The notes below the pieces were generated by a model. The model was not told where the DNA came from. It did no database searches and worked only from the letters and a program-made list of their open reading frames with translations. From NCBI GenBank assembly GCA_902612235.1, contig CACMCJ010000005.1:1-64000 (forward strand): a DNA stretch of 64,000 bases. The letters run 5' to 3'. The DNA comes from an uncultured Pelagibacteraceae bacterium (GTDB lineage Bacteria > Pseudomonadota > Alphaproteobacteria > Pelagibacterales > Pelagibacteraceae). Of the stretch, positions 29,965 to 41,698 are shown piece by piece. The position numbers and the translations under genes were made by a program. Within the stretch, counting starts at the first letter, position 1, and each line of letters opens with the position of its first letter.

Positions 29965-32640
29965 ATGGGTCAAATTTTACTTACAGGTGTAAGAAAAAAG
30001 TTTTTAGAGTATTTTAAAAAAAACAATCATCAGATTGTTGAGTCAAGCAATTTAGTCCCCAACAATGATCCGACACTTATGTTCACTAACTCAGGGATGG
30101 TACAATTTAAAAATGTTTTTACTGGACTTGAAAAGAAGCCATATAAAACTGCTACCACTTCACAAAAATGTGTAAGAGCTGGGGGAAAACATAATGATTT
30201 AGAAAATGTTGGCTACACTCCTAGACATCACACATTCTTTGAGATGTTAGGAAATTTTTCATTTGGAGATTACTTCAAAGAGCAAGCAATTTATCATGCA
30301 TGGAATTTGCTAACCAAAGACTTTGATTTGCCAAAAGAAAAACTTTTAGTAACAGTTTTTCATGAGGATGATGACTCATTTAATTTATGGAAAAAAATTG
30401 CTGGTTTAAATGAAAAGAAAATAATAAAAATTTCAACTTCAGATAACTTTTGGTCTATGGGCGATACGGGACCTTGTGGTCCTTGTTCAGAAATTTTTTA
30501 TGATCATGGTGAAAAATTGAAAGGTGGCCCTCCAGGGAGCCCAGGAGAAGATGGAGACAGATTCATTGAAATTTGGAACCTTGTATTTATGCAATATGAG
30601 CAAATTTCTAAAAATAAAAGAATTAATTTACCGAAACCTTCTGTTGATACCGGCATGGGTCTTGAGAGAATGACCGCTGTTCTTCAAGGAACTCATGATA
30701 ATTATAAAATTGATCATTTTGAAAAAATTATGGCTGCTTCGTCAGAGATTACCAAAACAAAAATTAATGATAAATCAATTGCTAGCCATAGAGTGATAGC
30801 TGATCATTTAAGAGCTAGTAGTTTTTTAATTGCTGAAGGAATTTTGCCTTCGAATGAGGGAAGAGGTTATGTTTTAAGGAGAATTATGAGAAGAGGTATG
30901 AGACATGCATATTCTTTGGGTAATAAATCTCCAATTTTTTATAAACTCTTTAATGTTTTACTTGACGAAATGAAAGAAAGTTATCCTGAATTAATTACTG
31001 GAAAAGATCTAATCATTGAAACTTTAAAGAATGAAGAAGAAAAATTTTCTTCTCTTCTTGAAAGAGGTTTGAAAATTTTAGATGAAAATTTGGTAAAAGT
31101 AAAAAATCAAATTTTACCTGGACAAATAGCTTTTAAACTTTACGACACTTATGGTTTTCCATTAGATCTTACTGCCGATATTTTAAGAACAAAAAAAATA
31201 AAAGTAGATAATCTTTCATTTGAAAAAGAAATGGAAAAAAGTAAAGCCCTTGCACGAGCTAATTGGAAAGGTTCTGGTGACAAATCAGTGGAAGAGAGAT
31301 GGTTTAAAGTAAGAGAGGAGTTAAAACCAACTGAATTTTTAGGATATGAATTTGATAAAACTGAAGGAGTAATTTTAAAAATTTCAAAAGATAACAAATT
31401 TGTTAACTCAGCAAAAGCTGGAGATAAAATAGAGATTATAACTAATCAAACCCCTTTTTATGGAGAGTCAGGAGGGCAAGTTGGGGATCAAGGGTTAATT
31501 TTTACACCTGATTGCAAAGTAAAGATTATAGATACTCAAAAAAAAATGGGAGATCTGTTTGTACACTATGGAGAAGTTATAAATGGGATAATTAAGCTGG
31601 GTCAAAATGTTAATTTAGAAATTAATGTTGAAAAAAGAAATAATTCTAAAGCCAATCATTCTGCTACACATTTATTACATGAATCTTTAAGAAGAACCCT
31701 TGGAAAGCATGTTACGCAAAAAGGTTCTTTAGTATCTCCTGAGAGATTAAGATTTGATTTTAGCCATAACAAACCTATCGAGAAAGAAGAAATGATTAAA
31801 ATCAATAATGTTGTTAACGAAATAATTAATGCTTCCAGTGATGTTCAGACTAGAATAATGACACCTAAAGAAGCAGTAAAAATGGGTGCCTTAGCGTTAT
31901 TTGGCGAGAGATATGGTGAAGAAGTCAGAGTTGTTTTCATGGGTAAAGAAAATAATAGTTTTTTTTCAACAGAACTGTGCGGAGGTACACATGTGAAAAA
32001 TACAAGTGAAGTTGGAAAATTTAAAATTATAAGTCAGTCATCTATTGCATCTGGAGTTAGGAGAGTCGAGGCATTAAGAGATAAGCAGCTTGAAGACTAT
32101 GAAAGATTAAAAGAAAGAGATAAAGACAAAAAAGAAAAAACTTTAAGCGATCAATTAGAAAAAGTTAAAGGTGAACTTAAATCTTTAAAATTATCTCCAG
32201 TTATTAAAGATAATTTAAGCTTATCAGAAAACTTAAAAAATATAATTAAACAATTAGAAAATGCAAAAATTGAAGGTATTAAAAAAGACAAAAATAAAAA
32301 CATTATAAATGACAAAAAAATAGGTAATATAATTATTAGAGAACAACTATTAAAAGACTTTCCCCCAAAAGAATTAAGAAATATTGTTGATCAAGGTAAA
32401 AAAGAATTAAAAAATGGAATAATTATTAGTATTTCTACTTTTGAAGACAAAGTTGGAATAGCAGTTGGAATTACTGAAAATTTAACATCAAATTATAATG
32501 CAGTTGACTTAGTTAAAGCTGCTTCTGAAATTTTAGGTGGTAAAGGTGGTGGAGGAAGAAAAGATTTTGCACAGGCTGGCGGAAATGATAAAGAAAAAAT
32601 CAAAAATGCTTTTAAAGTAATAGTTGATAAAATTAATTAA
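29965..32640 (+). CDS. alaS: Alanyl-tRNA synthetase
   Basis: [57 protein letters not shown]. Confidence 0.97.
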   Translation: MGQILLTGVRKKFLEYFKKNNHQIVESSNLVPNNDPTLMFTNSGMVQFKNVFTGLEKKPYKTATTSQKCVRAGGKHNDLENVGYTPRHHTFFEMLGNFSFGDYFKEQAIYHAWNLLTKDFDLPKEKLLVTVFHEDDDSFNLWKKIAGLNEKKIIKISTSDNFWSMGDTGPCGPCSEIFYDHGEKLKGGPPGSPGEDGDRFIEIWNLVFMQYEQISKNKRINLPKPSVDTGMGLERMTAVLQGTHDNYKIDHFEKIMAASSEITKTKINDKSIASHRVIADHLRASSFLIAEGILPSNEGRGYVLRRIMRRGMRHAYSLGNKSPIFYKLFNVLLDEMKESYPELITGKDLIIETLKNEEEKFSSLLERGLKILDENLVKVKNQILPGQIAFKLYDTYGFPLDLTADILRTKKIKVDNLSFEKEMEKSKALARANWKGSGDKSVEERWFKVREELKPTEFLGYEFDKTEGVILKISKDNKFVNSAKAGDKIEIITNQTPFYGESGGQVGDQGLIFTPDCKVKIIDTQKKMGDLFVHYGEVINGIIKLGQNVNLEINVEKRNNSKANHSATHLLHESLRRTLGKHVTQKGSLVSPERLRFDFSHNKPIEKEEMIKINNVVNEIINASSDVQTRIMTPKEAVKMGALALFGERYGEEVRVVFMGKENNSFFSTELCGGTHVKNTSEVGKFKIISQSSIASGVRRVEALRDKQLEDYERLKERDKDKKEKTLSDQLEKVKGELKSLKLSPVIKDNLSLSENLKNIIKQLENAKIEGIKKDKNKNIINDKKIGNIIIREQLLKDFPPKELRNIVDQGKKELKNGIIISISTFEDKVGIAVGITENLTSNYNAVDLVKAASEILGGKGGGGRKDFAQAGGNDKEKIKNAFKVIVDKIN

Positions 32641-33847
32641 GTTTTTTTTTTAGATTAAAGTTTATAGCTTCTAAAAATTGATTAGTCGTTAAAAATTTTT
32701 GATCTTTACTAATTAAAATAGCCAAATCTTTTGTCATTGATCCATTTTCTACAGTTTCAATACAAACTTTTTCCAAAATTTGCGAAAATTTTATTAGCTC
32801 TTGATTTCCATCTAATGTTCCTCTGTGAGACAGACCTCTAGTCCAAGCAAAAATAGAAGCAATTGGATTTGTAGAAGTTTCTTTTCCGGCTTGATGTTGT
32901 CTAAAATGCCTAGTAACGGTCCCGTGAGCAGCTTCTGCCTCTGCAACTTTTCCATCTGGAGTTCTTAATACGCTAGTCATTAGTCCTAAAGAACCATACC
33001 CCTGGGCTACAGTATCAGATTGAACATCACCGTCATAATTTTTACAAGCCCAGATGTATTTACCACTCCATTTCATTGCACAGGCCACCATGTCATCTAT
33101 TAATCTATGTTCATAAGAGATCCCTGCTTTTTTAAATTTCTCTTTAAATTCTTTTTGAAAAACCTCTTCAAAAATATCTTTAAATCTTCCATCATAAGCT
33201 TTTAAAATTGTATTTTTAGAGGAAAAGTAAACTGGCCATTTTCTAACCAAACCATAGTTCATACAAGCCCTGGCAAAGTCTCTTATTGAACTATCCAAGT
33301 TATACATTGATAAAGCAATTCCTGACTCATTAAATTTAAAAACCTCATGTTCAATTTTATCTTTTCCATTTTCAGACTCCCATTTAATAGTCATTTTTCC
33401 TTTTCCAGGTATTTTAAAATCTGTAGCCTTATATTGATCTCCAAAAGCGTGTCTTCCAACTATTACACTGTCTGTCCAATGAGGTACTAATCTAGGCACA
33501 TTCTTACAAATTATTGGCTCTCTAAAAATTGTACCTCCAACAATATTTCTTATAGTTCCGTTAGGAGATCGCCACATCTTTTTTAAATTAAATTCTTTTA
33601 CTCGCGCTTCATCTGGCGTAATTGTTGCACATTTTACTCCAGCTCCATATCTTTGTATTGCTTTTGCGCAATCAATAGTAACTTGATCATTAGTTTTGTC
33701 TCTATTTTCCATACCTAAATCAAAATATTTTAGGTCGATTTCTAAGTATGGTCTTATTAGTTTTTCTTTGATAAATGACCAAATAATTCTAGTCATTTCG
33801 TCACCATCAAGCTCAACTACTGGGTTTTTGACCTTAATTTTTGCCAT
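32633..33847 (-). CDS. icd: NADP-dependent isocitrate dehydrogenase
   Basis: [66 protein letters not shown]. Confidence 0.95.
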   Translation of the reverse strand: MAKIKVKNPVVELDGDEMTRIIWSFIKEKLIRPYLEIDLKYFDLGMENRDKTNDQVTIDCAKAIQRYGAGVKCATITPDEARVKEFNLKKMWRSPNGTIRNIVGGTIFREPIICKNVPRLVPHWTDSVIVGRHAFGDQYKATDFKIPGKGKMTIKWESENGKDKIEHEVFKFNESGIALSMYNLDSSIRDFARACMNYGLVRKWPVYFSSKNTILKAYDGRFKDIFEEVFQKEFKEKFKKAGISYEHRLIDDMVACAMKWSGKYIWACKNYDGDVQSDTVAQGYGSLGLMTSVLRTPDGKVAEAEAAHGTVTRHFRQHQAGKETSTNPIASIFAWTRGLSHRGTLDGNQELIKFSQILEKVCIETVENGSMTKDLAILISKDQKFLTTNQFLEAINFNLKKKLN

Positions 33848-33916
33848 AAAATAAATATAGATTGATTAAGTAAGATTTTTATACATATTAAGAAAAAAAT
33901 TAGCAAACTTAAAATT

Positions 33917-34567
33917 ATGTTTAATACAATTTTTCCAAAAATTCATAAAGAAGGCTATAAATTCTTAGCAATATCAATAATTGCTACGTTTCTAATTTTG
34001 CTTTTTTCAAATTTTTTTGGTTTATTTTTTGTTTTGATAACTGTGTGGGTCTATTATTTTTTTAGAGATCCAGATAGATATTCAATTAATGATGATAAAT
34101 ATTTAGTAAGTCCTGCAGATGGATTAGTAACAAACATCTCAGAACGAACTGGCCCTATTGAAATGCAATTAGAAAATACAACATACACTAAAATAAGTAT
34201 TTTTATGAATGTTTTTAATTGCCATGTTAATCGGACTCCCGTCTCAGGAACTGTTGAGGAAATCAACTATAAACCTGGTAAGTTTTTAAATGCTTCTTTA
34301 GATAAAGCAAGCGAGGAGAATGAGAGAAATTATTATAAAATTAAGTCCAACAAATCTGGAGAAGAAATTATTATAGTTCAAATTGCAGGACTAATCGCAA
34401 GACGAATTGTGTGCGAAGTTGAAGAAGGCAAAAATCTTAAACAAGGAGAAAGAATTGGTATGATTAGATTTGGGAGTAGAGTAGATTTATATTTTAAAAA
34501 TAAAAAAGTCCTTGTGAAAGAAGGTCAAAACCTCATAGCTGGAGAAAGTTTAATTGCTTGTGAATGA
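33917..34567 (+). CDS. psd: Phosphatidylserine decarboxylase
   Basis: VSPADGLVTNISE, NVFNCHVNRTPVSG, MIRFGSRVDLYF (GS cleavage site). Confidence 0.93.
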   Translation: MFNTIFPKIHKEGYKFLAISIIATFLILLFSNFFGLFFVLITVWVYYFFRDPDRYSINDDKYLVSPADGLVTNISERTGPIEMQLENTTYTKISIFMNVFNCHVNRTPVSGTVEEINYKPGKFLNASLDKASEENERNYYKIKSNKSGEEIIIVQIAGLIARRIVCEVEEGKNLKQGERIGMIRFGSRVDLYFKNKKVLVKEGQNLIAGESLIACE

Positions 34568-35355
34568 TGCAGGAAAATAAAAAATTTAAAATAGTTACTT
34601 CTAAAAAAACTCGATATTTATTGCCAAATATTTTAACTTTAGGAGGTGTATGTCTTGGTATAAGTTCGATTAAATTTTCTATAGATGGCAATTTTAGTTT
34701 AGCAATAATTTTTATTTTATTAGCGGCAATTTTAGATGCACTTGATGGTAGAGTAGCGCGTTTAATTAAAGGAACTTCTGAATTTGGTAAAGAGTTAGAT
34801 TCGCTTACTGATTTTGTGAGTTTTGGTATTGCACCAGCCTTTATCTTATACTTTTGGGAATTAAATAATTATGGCAGACTAGGTTGGGCTATAATATTAA
34901 TTTACTCAGTTTGTTGTGTCTTAAGACTAGCAAGATTTAATTTAACAAAAATTGATAGTGACCAAATGTGGAAAACTAATTTTTTTGAAGGTGTTCCAGC
35001 TCCAGCTGGCGGCATAATGATTTTGATGCCTCTTATATATGAATTGTCTGACTTAAACTTGAATTTTAATGTTAAGGCTTTAACACCTTACATAACAATT
35101 TTAATTGCTGTGTTGTTAGTTAGTAAATTGCCAACTCTTTCTTTAAAAAAAATATCAATTTCTCCAAGAGCTACAGTTTTTATCTTATTAGGAATTGGCA
35201 TGATCTTTATTTCATTGCTTTATTTTACATTTGAAACACTATTATTAGCTGGAGTTCTCTATTTGGTTTCAATACCAGTTAGTTTTGTTGCTTATAAAAG
35301 TAAAATTAAGAAAACAAAAGAAATATCGGAAGATGAGCACGAAGATGTTTTATAA
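34564..35355 (+). CDS. pssA: CDP-diacylglycerol--serine O-phosphatidyltransferase
   Basis: DALDGRVARLIKGTSEFGKELDSLTDFVSFG CDP-alcohol phosphatidyltransferase motif. Confidence 0.93.
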   Translation: MMQENKKFKIVTSKKTRYLLPNILTLGGVCLGISSIKFSIDGNFSLAIIFILLAAILDALDGRVARLIKGTSEFGKELDSLTDFVSFGIAPAFILYFWELNNYGRLGWAIILIYSVCCVLRLARFNLTKIDSDQMWKTNFFEGVPAPAGGIMILMPLIYELSDLNLNFNVKALTPYITILIAVLLVSKLPTLSLKKISISPRATVFILLGIGMIFISLLYFTFETLLLAGVLYLVSIPVSFVAYKSKIKKTKEISEDEHEDVL

Positions 35356-35981
35356 TGAAAAAGTCAAAAAAGAAAAAAAAAAGCAATACCTGGAAAATAA
35401 AACAACATAGAGATCAATTTTTTAAAAAATCTAAAACCTTAGGCTATAGATCAAGAGCAGCATTTAAATTAATAGAGCTTAATGAAAAATTCAAATTTAT
35501 TAAAAGTAATAGTAAATTATTAGACATTGGAGCCAGTCCTGGAGGTTGGTCTCAAATTTCTAGCAAAATAGTAACTTCTGGAAAAATCTTATCGTTAGAT
35601 ATTGAAAAAATGGAACCTATAAAAAATGTTTCATTCATCCAATGTGATTTTTTAGATGAAAAAACTTGCCAAAAAATCTCCAGTTTTTTTGGTGAAAATT
35701 TAGATATAATACTTTCAGATATGGCTGCAAATACAACTGGTAATAAGTCTTTAGATTGTATTCGAACGAACGAATTATGTGCACAGGTAATTGAATTTTC
35801 TTCGAAAAATTTAAAACCAAATGGAGTTTTGGTCTCAAAATTATTTATGGGAGAGGATTTTATAGAGGTCAGAAAATTAGCAAAATCTATGTTTAAAAAA
35901 GTGCAATTTTACAAACCTCAGTCCAGCAGAAACGAGTCTAAAGAAACTTATTTACACTGCACTTTATTAAAGACTTTATAA
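35355..35981 (+). CDS. rlmE: 23S rRNA (uridine-2'-O-) methyltransferase RlmE/FtsJ
   Basis: YRSRAAFKLIELNEKFKFI, LDIGASPGGWSQ, DIILSDMAANTTG. Confidence 0.93.
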   Translation: MKKSKKKKKSNTWKIKQHRDQFFKKSKTLGYRSRAAFKLIELNEKFKFIKSNSKLLDIGASPGGWSQISSKIVTSGKILSLDIEKMEPIKNVSFIQCDFLDEKTCQKISSFFGENLDIILSDMAANTTGNKSLDCIRTNELCAQVIEFSSKNLKPNGVLVSKLFMGEDFIEVRKLAKSMFKKVQFYKPQSSRNESKETYLHCTLLKTL

Positions 35982-36007
35982 ATTTTAAAAATTGTATATA
36001 AGTTTAT

Positions 36008-37084
36008 ATGGAAGCAATTAAAGAAGCATTAACTTTTGACGATGTTCTGCTATTGCCTCGCTACTCGAACATTTTACCTTCAAAAACAGACATTTCTATT
36101 GAATTAACTAAAAATATTAAATTGAGTGTTCCATTTATATCTTCTGCGATGGATACTGTTACTGAGTCGTCAATGGCGATTGCTTTAGCAAATGCTGGAG
36201 GCATAGGCATTATTCATCGAAACTTAGATTTAAAAAAACAAAGTTTTGAGGTGAAAAAAGTTAAAAAGAAAAATTTACTTGTTGGAGCTGCAGTTGGGAC
36301 TAATTTTGATGATTTAAAAAGAGCTAAATTGTTAATTGATAGTGGAGTTGACCTCATAGTAATTGATACAGCGCATGGACATAGCGAAAAAGTTTTAAAA
36401 ATGCTTTCTAAAATTAAAAATAATTTAAAAATACCAGTGTGTGTTGGTAATATAGCTACTGGAGAAGCAGCAAAAAAATTATATAACTCCGGAGCTGATA
36501 TTATAAAGGTTGGTATTGGGCCTGGTTCAATATGCACTACCAGAATGGTAGCTGGAATTGGAGTTCCACAAATAACAGCAGTAATGGAAACTTATAAAGT
36601 TTTAAAAGGCAAAAATGTAAAAATTATTTCAGATGGAGGTATTAAATTTTCCGGCGACATCGCAAAAGCTTTGGCAGCGGGTGCCGATGCAATCATGATG
36701 GGATCAATTTTTGCTGGCACTCATGAAAGTCCAGGCAAAAAATTTAAAATTAAAAATAAATTTTACAAAAAATATAGAGGAATGGGATCTATCGGTGCAA
36801 TGTCGGCAGGTTCATCAAATAGATATTTTCAGAAAAATTATAAAGATAAATCAAAGTTTGTGCCAGAGGGAGTTGATGGCAGAGTTGAATATAAAGGAAA
36901 GGTTTCAGATATAATTTATCAATTAAAGGGAGGATTAAAATCTTCAATGGGTTATATCGGAGCAAAAAAACTTGAAGATATTAAAAAAAATGCAAAATTT
37001 ATAAAAATTACTAAAGCGGGATTCTATGAAAGTATGGTACATAGTGTTGAAATGATCGAACCTACTTTAAATTACAAATTATAA
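36008..37084 (+). CDS. guaB: IMP dehydrogenase lacking the CBS (Bateman) module
   Basis: [54 protein letters not shown]; only 358 aa. Confidence 0.92.
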   Translation: MEAIKEALTFDDVLLLPRYSNILPSKTDISIELTKNIKLSVPFISSAMDTVTESSMAIALANAGGIGIIHRNLDLKKQSFEVKKVKKKNLLVGAAVGTNFDDLKRAKLLIDSGVDLIVIDTAHGHSEKVLKMLSKIKNNLKIPVCVGNIATGEAAKKLYNSGADIIKVGIGPGSICTTRMVAGIGVPQITAVMETYKVLKGKNVKIISDGGIKFSGDIAKALAAGADAIMMGSIFAGTHESPGKKFKIKNKFYKKYRGMGSIGAMSAGSSNRYFQKNYKDKSKFVPEGVDGRVEYKGKVSDIIYQLKGGLKSSMGYIGAKKLEDIKKNAKFIKITKAGFYESMVHSVEMIEPTLNYKL

Positions 37085-37086
37085 AT

Positions 37087-37503
37087 ATGAGAACTTTCTT
37101 AATTATCTTATTTTTAATTTTTTTGCCAAATAATTTAATGGCCAAGACCCCATACTATAAAGACGGAGTTAAGCTTTTTAAAAAAAATAAATTGGATGAG
37201 GCAAAATTTAAATTTGAACAAGATATAGTTCACAATCCTAAGAATGAGTTATCTTATCTTTATTTATCTAAAATTTTTAATGAACAGGAAAATAAGCCGT
37301 TGGAAGAAAAAAATTTGAATACAGTAATACTTTTAAATCCAAAAAATGAAGAAGCAGTATATAACCTAGCTCTTTTAAAACTAGGCAAGTCAGACTTTTT
37401 AGAAAGTAAAAAACTCGTAAACAACCTTCTTATTTTTTGTGAAAATTATTGTCAAAAAACAAAAGAACTTAAAATAAAAATTGAAGAAACTCTCAAAAAA
37501 TAA
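37087..37503 (+). CDS. Exported TPR-repeat protein
   Basis: Signal peptide MRTFLIILFLIFLPNNLMA and TPR-like helices. Confidence 0.6.
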   Translation: MRTFLIILFLIFLPNNLMAKTPYYKDGVKLFKKNKLDEAKFKFEQDIVHNPKNELSYLYLSKIFNEQENKPLEEKNLNTVILLNPKNEEAVYNLALLKLGKSDFLESKKLVNNLLIFCENYCQKTKELKIKIEETLKK

Positions 37504-39066
37504 ATGTTATCCAAAGGTCCTAAGGAAAAAATAATTATTATTGATTTTGGTTCTCAAGTTACAAAACTCATAGCACGTAGAATAAGAGATTTAGGTGTTT
37601 TTTCGGAAATTTTAACTCTAAATCAGCTTAAAAAGTTTAAAGATTATAAGGGAGTTAGAGGCATTGTATTATCTGGCGGGCCTTCAACAGTTACCAGCAA
37701 AAAGTTTCCAAGCATTCCAAAAGAAATTTTTTCAAAAAAAATTCCAATTCTTGGTATTTGTTATGGGTTACAACTAATAGCAAAATTATTTGGAGGATCA
37801 GTAAAAACCTCAAAAAAGAAAAGAGAATTTGGGCGAGCCTCATTATATAAAAAAAAAAATTCACTACTTACCAAAAACTTTTTTATAAAAAAAAATATTA
37901 AAGTATGGATGAGTCATCAGGATGCTGTAATTAAACTACCAAAAAAATTTAAAGCGATAGCATCTACAAGTCAGTCAAAATTTACAATAATTGAAAATAC
38001 TTCAGATAAATTATTTGGAGTTCAGTTTCATCCTGAGGTCACACATACAGATAATGGAAAAGAATTGTTAAAAAATTTTTTATTTTTAATCTGTAAGATA
38101 AAAAAAAGATGGAGAGCCTTTAATGAAAAAAATCGTCTGATCAAAGAAATTAAAAAAAATGTAAAAGGGGATAAAGTAATTTGTGCTTTATCTGGAGGAG
38201 TGGATAGTAGCGTTGTAGCCTTGTTAATAAACAAAGCTATTCGCAAAAACCTTATTTGTATAATGGTAGACACAGGTCTTATGAGAAAAAATGAATTTAA
38301 AAATTCTTATAAAATCTTCAAAAACAAGTACAATTTGAACGTCAAAATTGTAAATTCTGCAAATATTTTTTTCAAAAAGTTAAAAAATATAACTGATCCT
38401 GAAAAAAAAAGAAAAATTATTGGAAATTTATTCATTAAAATTTTTGAAAAAGAGTCTAAGAAGTACAGAGGTATAAAATATCTTGCACAGGGGACTTTAT
38501 ATCCAGATGTTATAGAGAGTCGGTCAGCCACTGGAAGTCAAACATCAAAAATTAAATCACACCACAATGTTGGAGGGTTGCCGAAAAAAATGAAATTAAA
38601 ACTAATTGAACCACTTAAGGAGTTTTTTAAAGACGAAGTTAGAATTATAGGAGATTCATTAGGCTTAGATAAAAGTATAAGAAATAAACATCCTTTCCCT
38701 GGACCAGGATTAGGAATAAGAATCATAGGAGAAATTACACCTCAAAAAATAAAAATTTTACAGGAAGCTGATAATATTTTCATAAATGAATTAATTAAAA
38801 AAAAGCTTTATCATAAAATTTGGCAAGCTTATGCCGGTTTGTTACCTATAAAAACTGTTGGTGTTATGGGAGACTCTCGTACTTATGAATATACTTGTTT
38901 GTTAAGAGCCGTGGTTTCAGAAGATGGGATGACTGCAGATTATTATAATTTTCCAAGTGTTTTCATGGATGAAATTTCAAATAAAATTGTTAATGGTGTA
39001 CCAGGAATTAACAGAGTAGTGTATGATATTACCTCTAAACCACCTAGCACAATTGAGTTGGAATAA
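37504..39066 (+). CDS. guaA: GMP synthase (glutamine-hydrolysing)
   Basis: [52 protein letters not shown]. Confidence 0.97.
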   Translation: MLSKGPKEKIIIIDFGSQVTKLIARRIRDLGVFSEILTLNQLKKFKDYKGVRGIVLSGGPSTVTSKKFPSIPKEIFSKKIPILGICYGLQLIAKLFGGSVKTSKKKREFGRASLYKKKNSLLTKNFFIKKNIKVWMSHQDAVIKLPKKFKAIASTSQSKFTIIENTSDKLFGVQFHPEVTHTDNGKELLKNFLFLICKIKKRWRAFNEKNRLIKEIKKNVKGDKVICALSGGVDSSVVALLINKAIRKNLICIMVDTGLMRKNEFKNSYKIFKNKYNLNVKIVNSANIFFKKLKNITDPEKKRKIIGNLFIKIFEKESKKYRGIKYLAQGTLYPDVIESRSATGSQTSKIKSHHNVGGLPKKMKLKLIEPLKEFFKDEVRIIGDSLGLDKSIRNKHPFPGPGLGIRIIGEITPQKIKILQEADNIFINELIKKKLYHKIWQAYAGLLPIKTVGVMGDSRTYEYTCLLRAVVSEDGMTADYYNFPSVFMDEISNKIVNGVPGINRVVYDITSKPPSTIELE

Positions 39067-39848
39067 TGCTAAAAAAAATAAAAAAAATTTTAGAAAAAAA
39101 AAATAAAAAAAAAATAGTTTGCCTCACAGCATACTCGAAAAATATTTCAAATATATTGGACAAATATTGCGACATAGTTTTAGTAGGAGACTCAATGGCA
39201 AATGTTTTATATGGAATGAAAAATACTCACAAAATTTCATTAGAAACTATAATACAGCACAGTTTAAGTGTTAAAAAAGGTATTAAAAAATCTTTGATGA
39301 TTGTCGATATGCCTAAAGGCTCATACCGAAACCCGATACAAGCCAAAAAAAATGCTAAACTAATTTTCAAAAAGACTAAATGTGACGCTGTTAAAATCGA
39401 GAGTAATAATAAAAATTTTAAGATTATAAAAGAAATTACAAAAGCCAATATACCTGTAATGGGGCACATAGGTTATACACCTCAATTTAAAAAAAAATTT
39501 AAAGTAGAGGGCAAAAATAAAAGAGAAATTAAAAAGTTAATAAAAGAGGCAGTTTCAATTGAAAAAGCTGGTGCATTTTCAGTTGTTCTAGAATGTATAA
39601 CACCAAATATATCAAAACAAATTACAGAATTGCTGCATATTCCTACAATAGGAATAGGGTCTTCTTCTTATTGCGATGGTCAAATTTTAGTAACGGATGA
39701 CATTCTTGGTTTAAGTGGTTTTTATCCAAAATTTGTTAAAAAATATGTAAATATAAATAGAGTAATTGAAAAAGCTGTGAAAAAATATAGTAAAGAAGTA
39801 AAATCAAACAAATTTCCTAATAAAAAAAATTTTTTATACGGAAAATAA
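39066..39848 (+). CDS. panB: 3-methyl-2-oxobutanoate hydroxymethyltransferase
   Basis: VLVGDSMANVLYGMKNTHKISLE, VMGHIGYTPQ, IGIGSSSYCDGQILVTDDILG. Confidence 0.93.
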   Translation: MLKKIKKILEKKNKKKIVCLTAYSKNISNILDKYCDIVLVGDSMANVLYGMKNTHKISLETIIQHSLSVKKGIKKSLMIVDMPKGSYRNPIQAKKNAKLIFKKTKCDAVKIESNNKNFKIIKEITKANIPVMGHIGYTPQFKKKFKVEGKNKREIKKLIKEAVSIEKAGAFSVVLECITPNISKQITELLHIPTIGIGSSSYCDGQILVTDDILGLSGFYPKFVKKYVNINRVIEKAVKKYSKEVKSNKFPNKKNFLYGK

Positions 39849-39868
39849 ATTACTTTAAAAATTAACTC

Positions 39869-40351
39869 ATGGAAACATATCTCACTTTAATAAAAGAAAA
39901 TGCAAAAAAATTAATTTTACTTGTAGTAATTTTACTTTTGGTTTTTGTGGGAACCTTCTTTCTTAAAAATTATCAAAAAAAACTTGATAGCAAAGTATCA
40001 GAAAATTATATAAAAGCAGGAATTTTTCTAGCAACAAATAAAAAAGAAGATTCAAAAAAAATGTTTGTAAGCGTTGTTGAAAGTCAACATAATTTTTATT
40101 CAGGTTTAGCCCTAAATTCAATTATAGAAAACAAACTTGAAACAAATAACGATGAAGTTTTAAGATTATTTAAAATTGTTGAACAATCTATTGAAAGTAA
40201 AGAGCAAAAAGATTTAGTCAAATTTAAAAAAGCTTTATTTTTTTTTAAAGCTTCAAAAAAAGATGCAGGAACTAAATTATTAAATGAAATTATCGATAGT
40301 AATTCTATTTGGAAAGAAGCTGCATCTGAAACTTTAAAATCAAATAAATAA
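39869..40351 (+). CDS. YfgM-like membrane-anchored tetratricopeptide protein
   Basis: N-terminal TM (LILLVVILLLVFVGTFFL) and TPR-like region directly before a bamB-like gene. Confidence 0.6.
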   Translation: METYLTLIKENAKKLILLVVILLLVFVGTFFLKNYQKKLDSKVSENYIKAGIFLATNKKEDSKKMFVSVVESQHNFYSGLALNSIIENKLETNNDEVLRLFKIVEQSIESKEQKDLVKFKKALFFFKASKKDAGTKLLNEIIDSNSIWKEAASETLKSNK

Positions 40352-40360
40352 AAAGGCGTT

Positions 40361-41698
40361 GTGAAAAAAAGATATATAACAAAATTTTTGGCAATTTTTT
40401 CTATTTCCTTGATACCTCATTGCTCTTTCGACAGCAAAACAGGAATATGGAAAAATATTAATGAGATAAATTACGAGAAAACTAAACAATTTGAAGGTTT
40501 TGAAATTTTGTATGAGAAAGAAAAAAAATTTAATCAAATAATAAAACCTACTTCAAATTCACAAGTTATCATTGCCCCACCAAAAACAAATTTAAAATGG
40601 ACTGATATATACTATCGAGAAAATAATAACCTTGAAAATTTCAATTTTAAAAATTTAGGAAAACAAATATTTATAAGTTCAAAATTAAATCGAGGTAAAT
40701 TAAATGATAAAATTTTATTTGATGGTAAAAATGCCTTAGTAACTGATAATAAGGGAAATATTATCGTATATTCTTTAACGAACCAACAAATTATTTTTAA
40801 ATATAATTTTTACAAAAAAGAATTTAAAAAAATCAAAAAAAAGTTACATGCTTATATTGAAGATGAAATAATTTACATCGGAGATAATCTTGGGTATTTG
40901 TATTCAATAAACTATATAAAAGGTAAGGTTCTTTGGGCTAAAAATTATAAAGTTCCTTTCAGATCAAATTTAAAAATAGTAGAAAAAATACTGATTTTAG
41001 CCGATGAAAATAATTTAATTTACTATATTAATAAAGAAAACGGTGACAAAATAAAATTTATTCCCACCGAAGAAAGTATTATTAAAAATGATTTTGTAAG
41101 TTCATTTGCTGCAAGTCAAAAAAAAATATTTTATCTTAATACATATGGATCCATATATTCTATATCAAACCAAGGGTATATAGATTGGTTTATTAATTTA
41201 AATGAGTCGATTGTAACAAATTCAAGAAGTTTGTTTTACTCAAATCCGATATTGGTTTTTGAGGACAAATTAATAATTCTAACTAATCAAAATTTATTTA
41301 TTTTAAACAAAAACAATGGTTCTAGAATTTTAAAAATTCCTATTTCATCAACACTTAAACCAATTGTATCTGGTAAAACAATATTTTTGATTACAGAAAA
41401 TAATCTTCTAGTTTCTATAAATTTAGAAACTGGGAAAATATTGTATTCTTTAAAAATAAATGATGAAATAGCAAATTTTTTAGAAACAAAAAGTAAATCT
41501 ATTTTTATTAAGACCTTTGCACTAATTAATAACGAAATACAAATATTTTTAAAAAATTCTTATGTAGTTAGATTTTCTGCTAAGGGATACATTAAAGATA
41601 TTTATAAGTTACCAAAAAAACTAGACTCTTTTCCTATATTTATTAATGATACGATGATTTTCTTAAATAATAAAAATAAGTTAGTTATTGTTGGTTAA
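40361..41698 (+). CDS. bamB: BamB-like beta-propeller outer membrane assembly lipoprotein
   Basis: Lipobox-like SLIPHC; repeated PQQ-like blades (KGKVLWAKNYKVPFRSN); GTG start. Confidence 0.68.
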   Translation: MKKRYITKFLAIFSISLIPHCSFDSKTGIWKNINEINYEKTKQFEGFEILYEKEKKFNQIIKPTSNSQVIIAPPKTNLKWTDIYYRENNNLENFNFKNLGKQIFISSKLNRGKLNDKILFDGKNALVTDNKGNIIVYSLTNQQIIFKYNFYKKEFKKIKKKLHAYIEDEIIYIGDNLGYLYSINYIKGKVLWAKNYKVPFRSNLKIVEKILILADENNLIYYINKENGDKIKFIPTEESIIKNDFVSSFAASQKKIFYLNTYGSIYSISNQGYIDWFINLNESIVTNSRSLFYSNPILVFEDKLIILTNQNLFILNKNNGSRILKIPISSTLKPIVSGKTIFLITENNLLVSINLETGKILYSLKINDEIANFLETKSKSIFIKTFALINNEIQIFLKNSYVVRFSAKGYIKDIYKLPKKLDSFPIFINDTMIFLNNKNKLVIVG

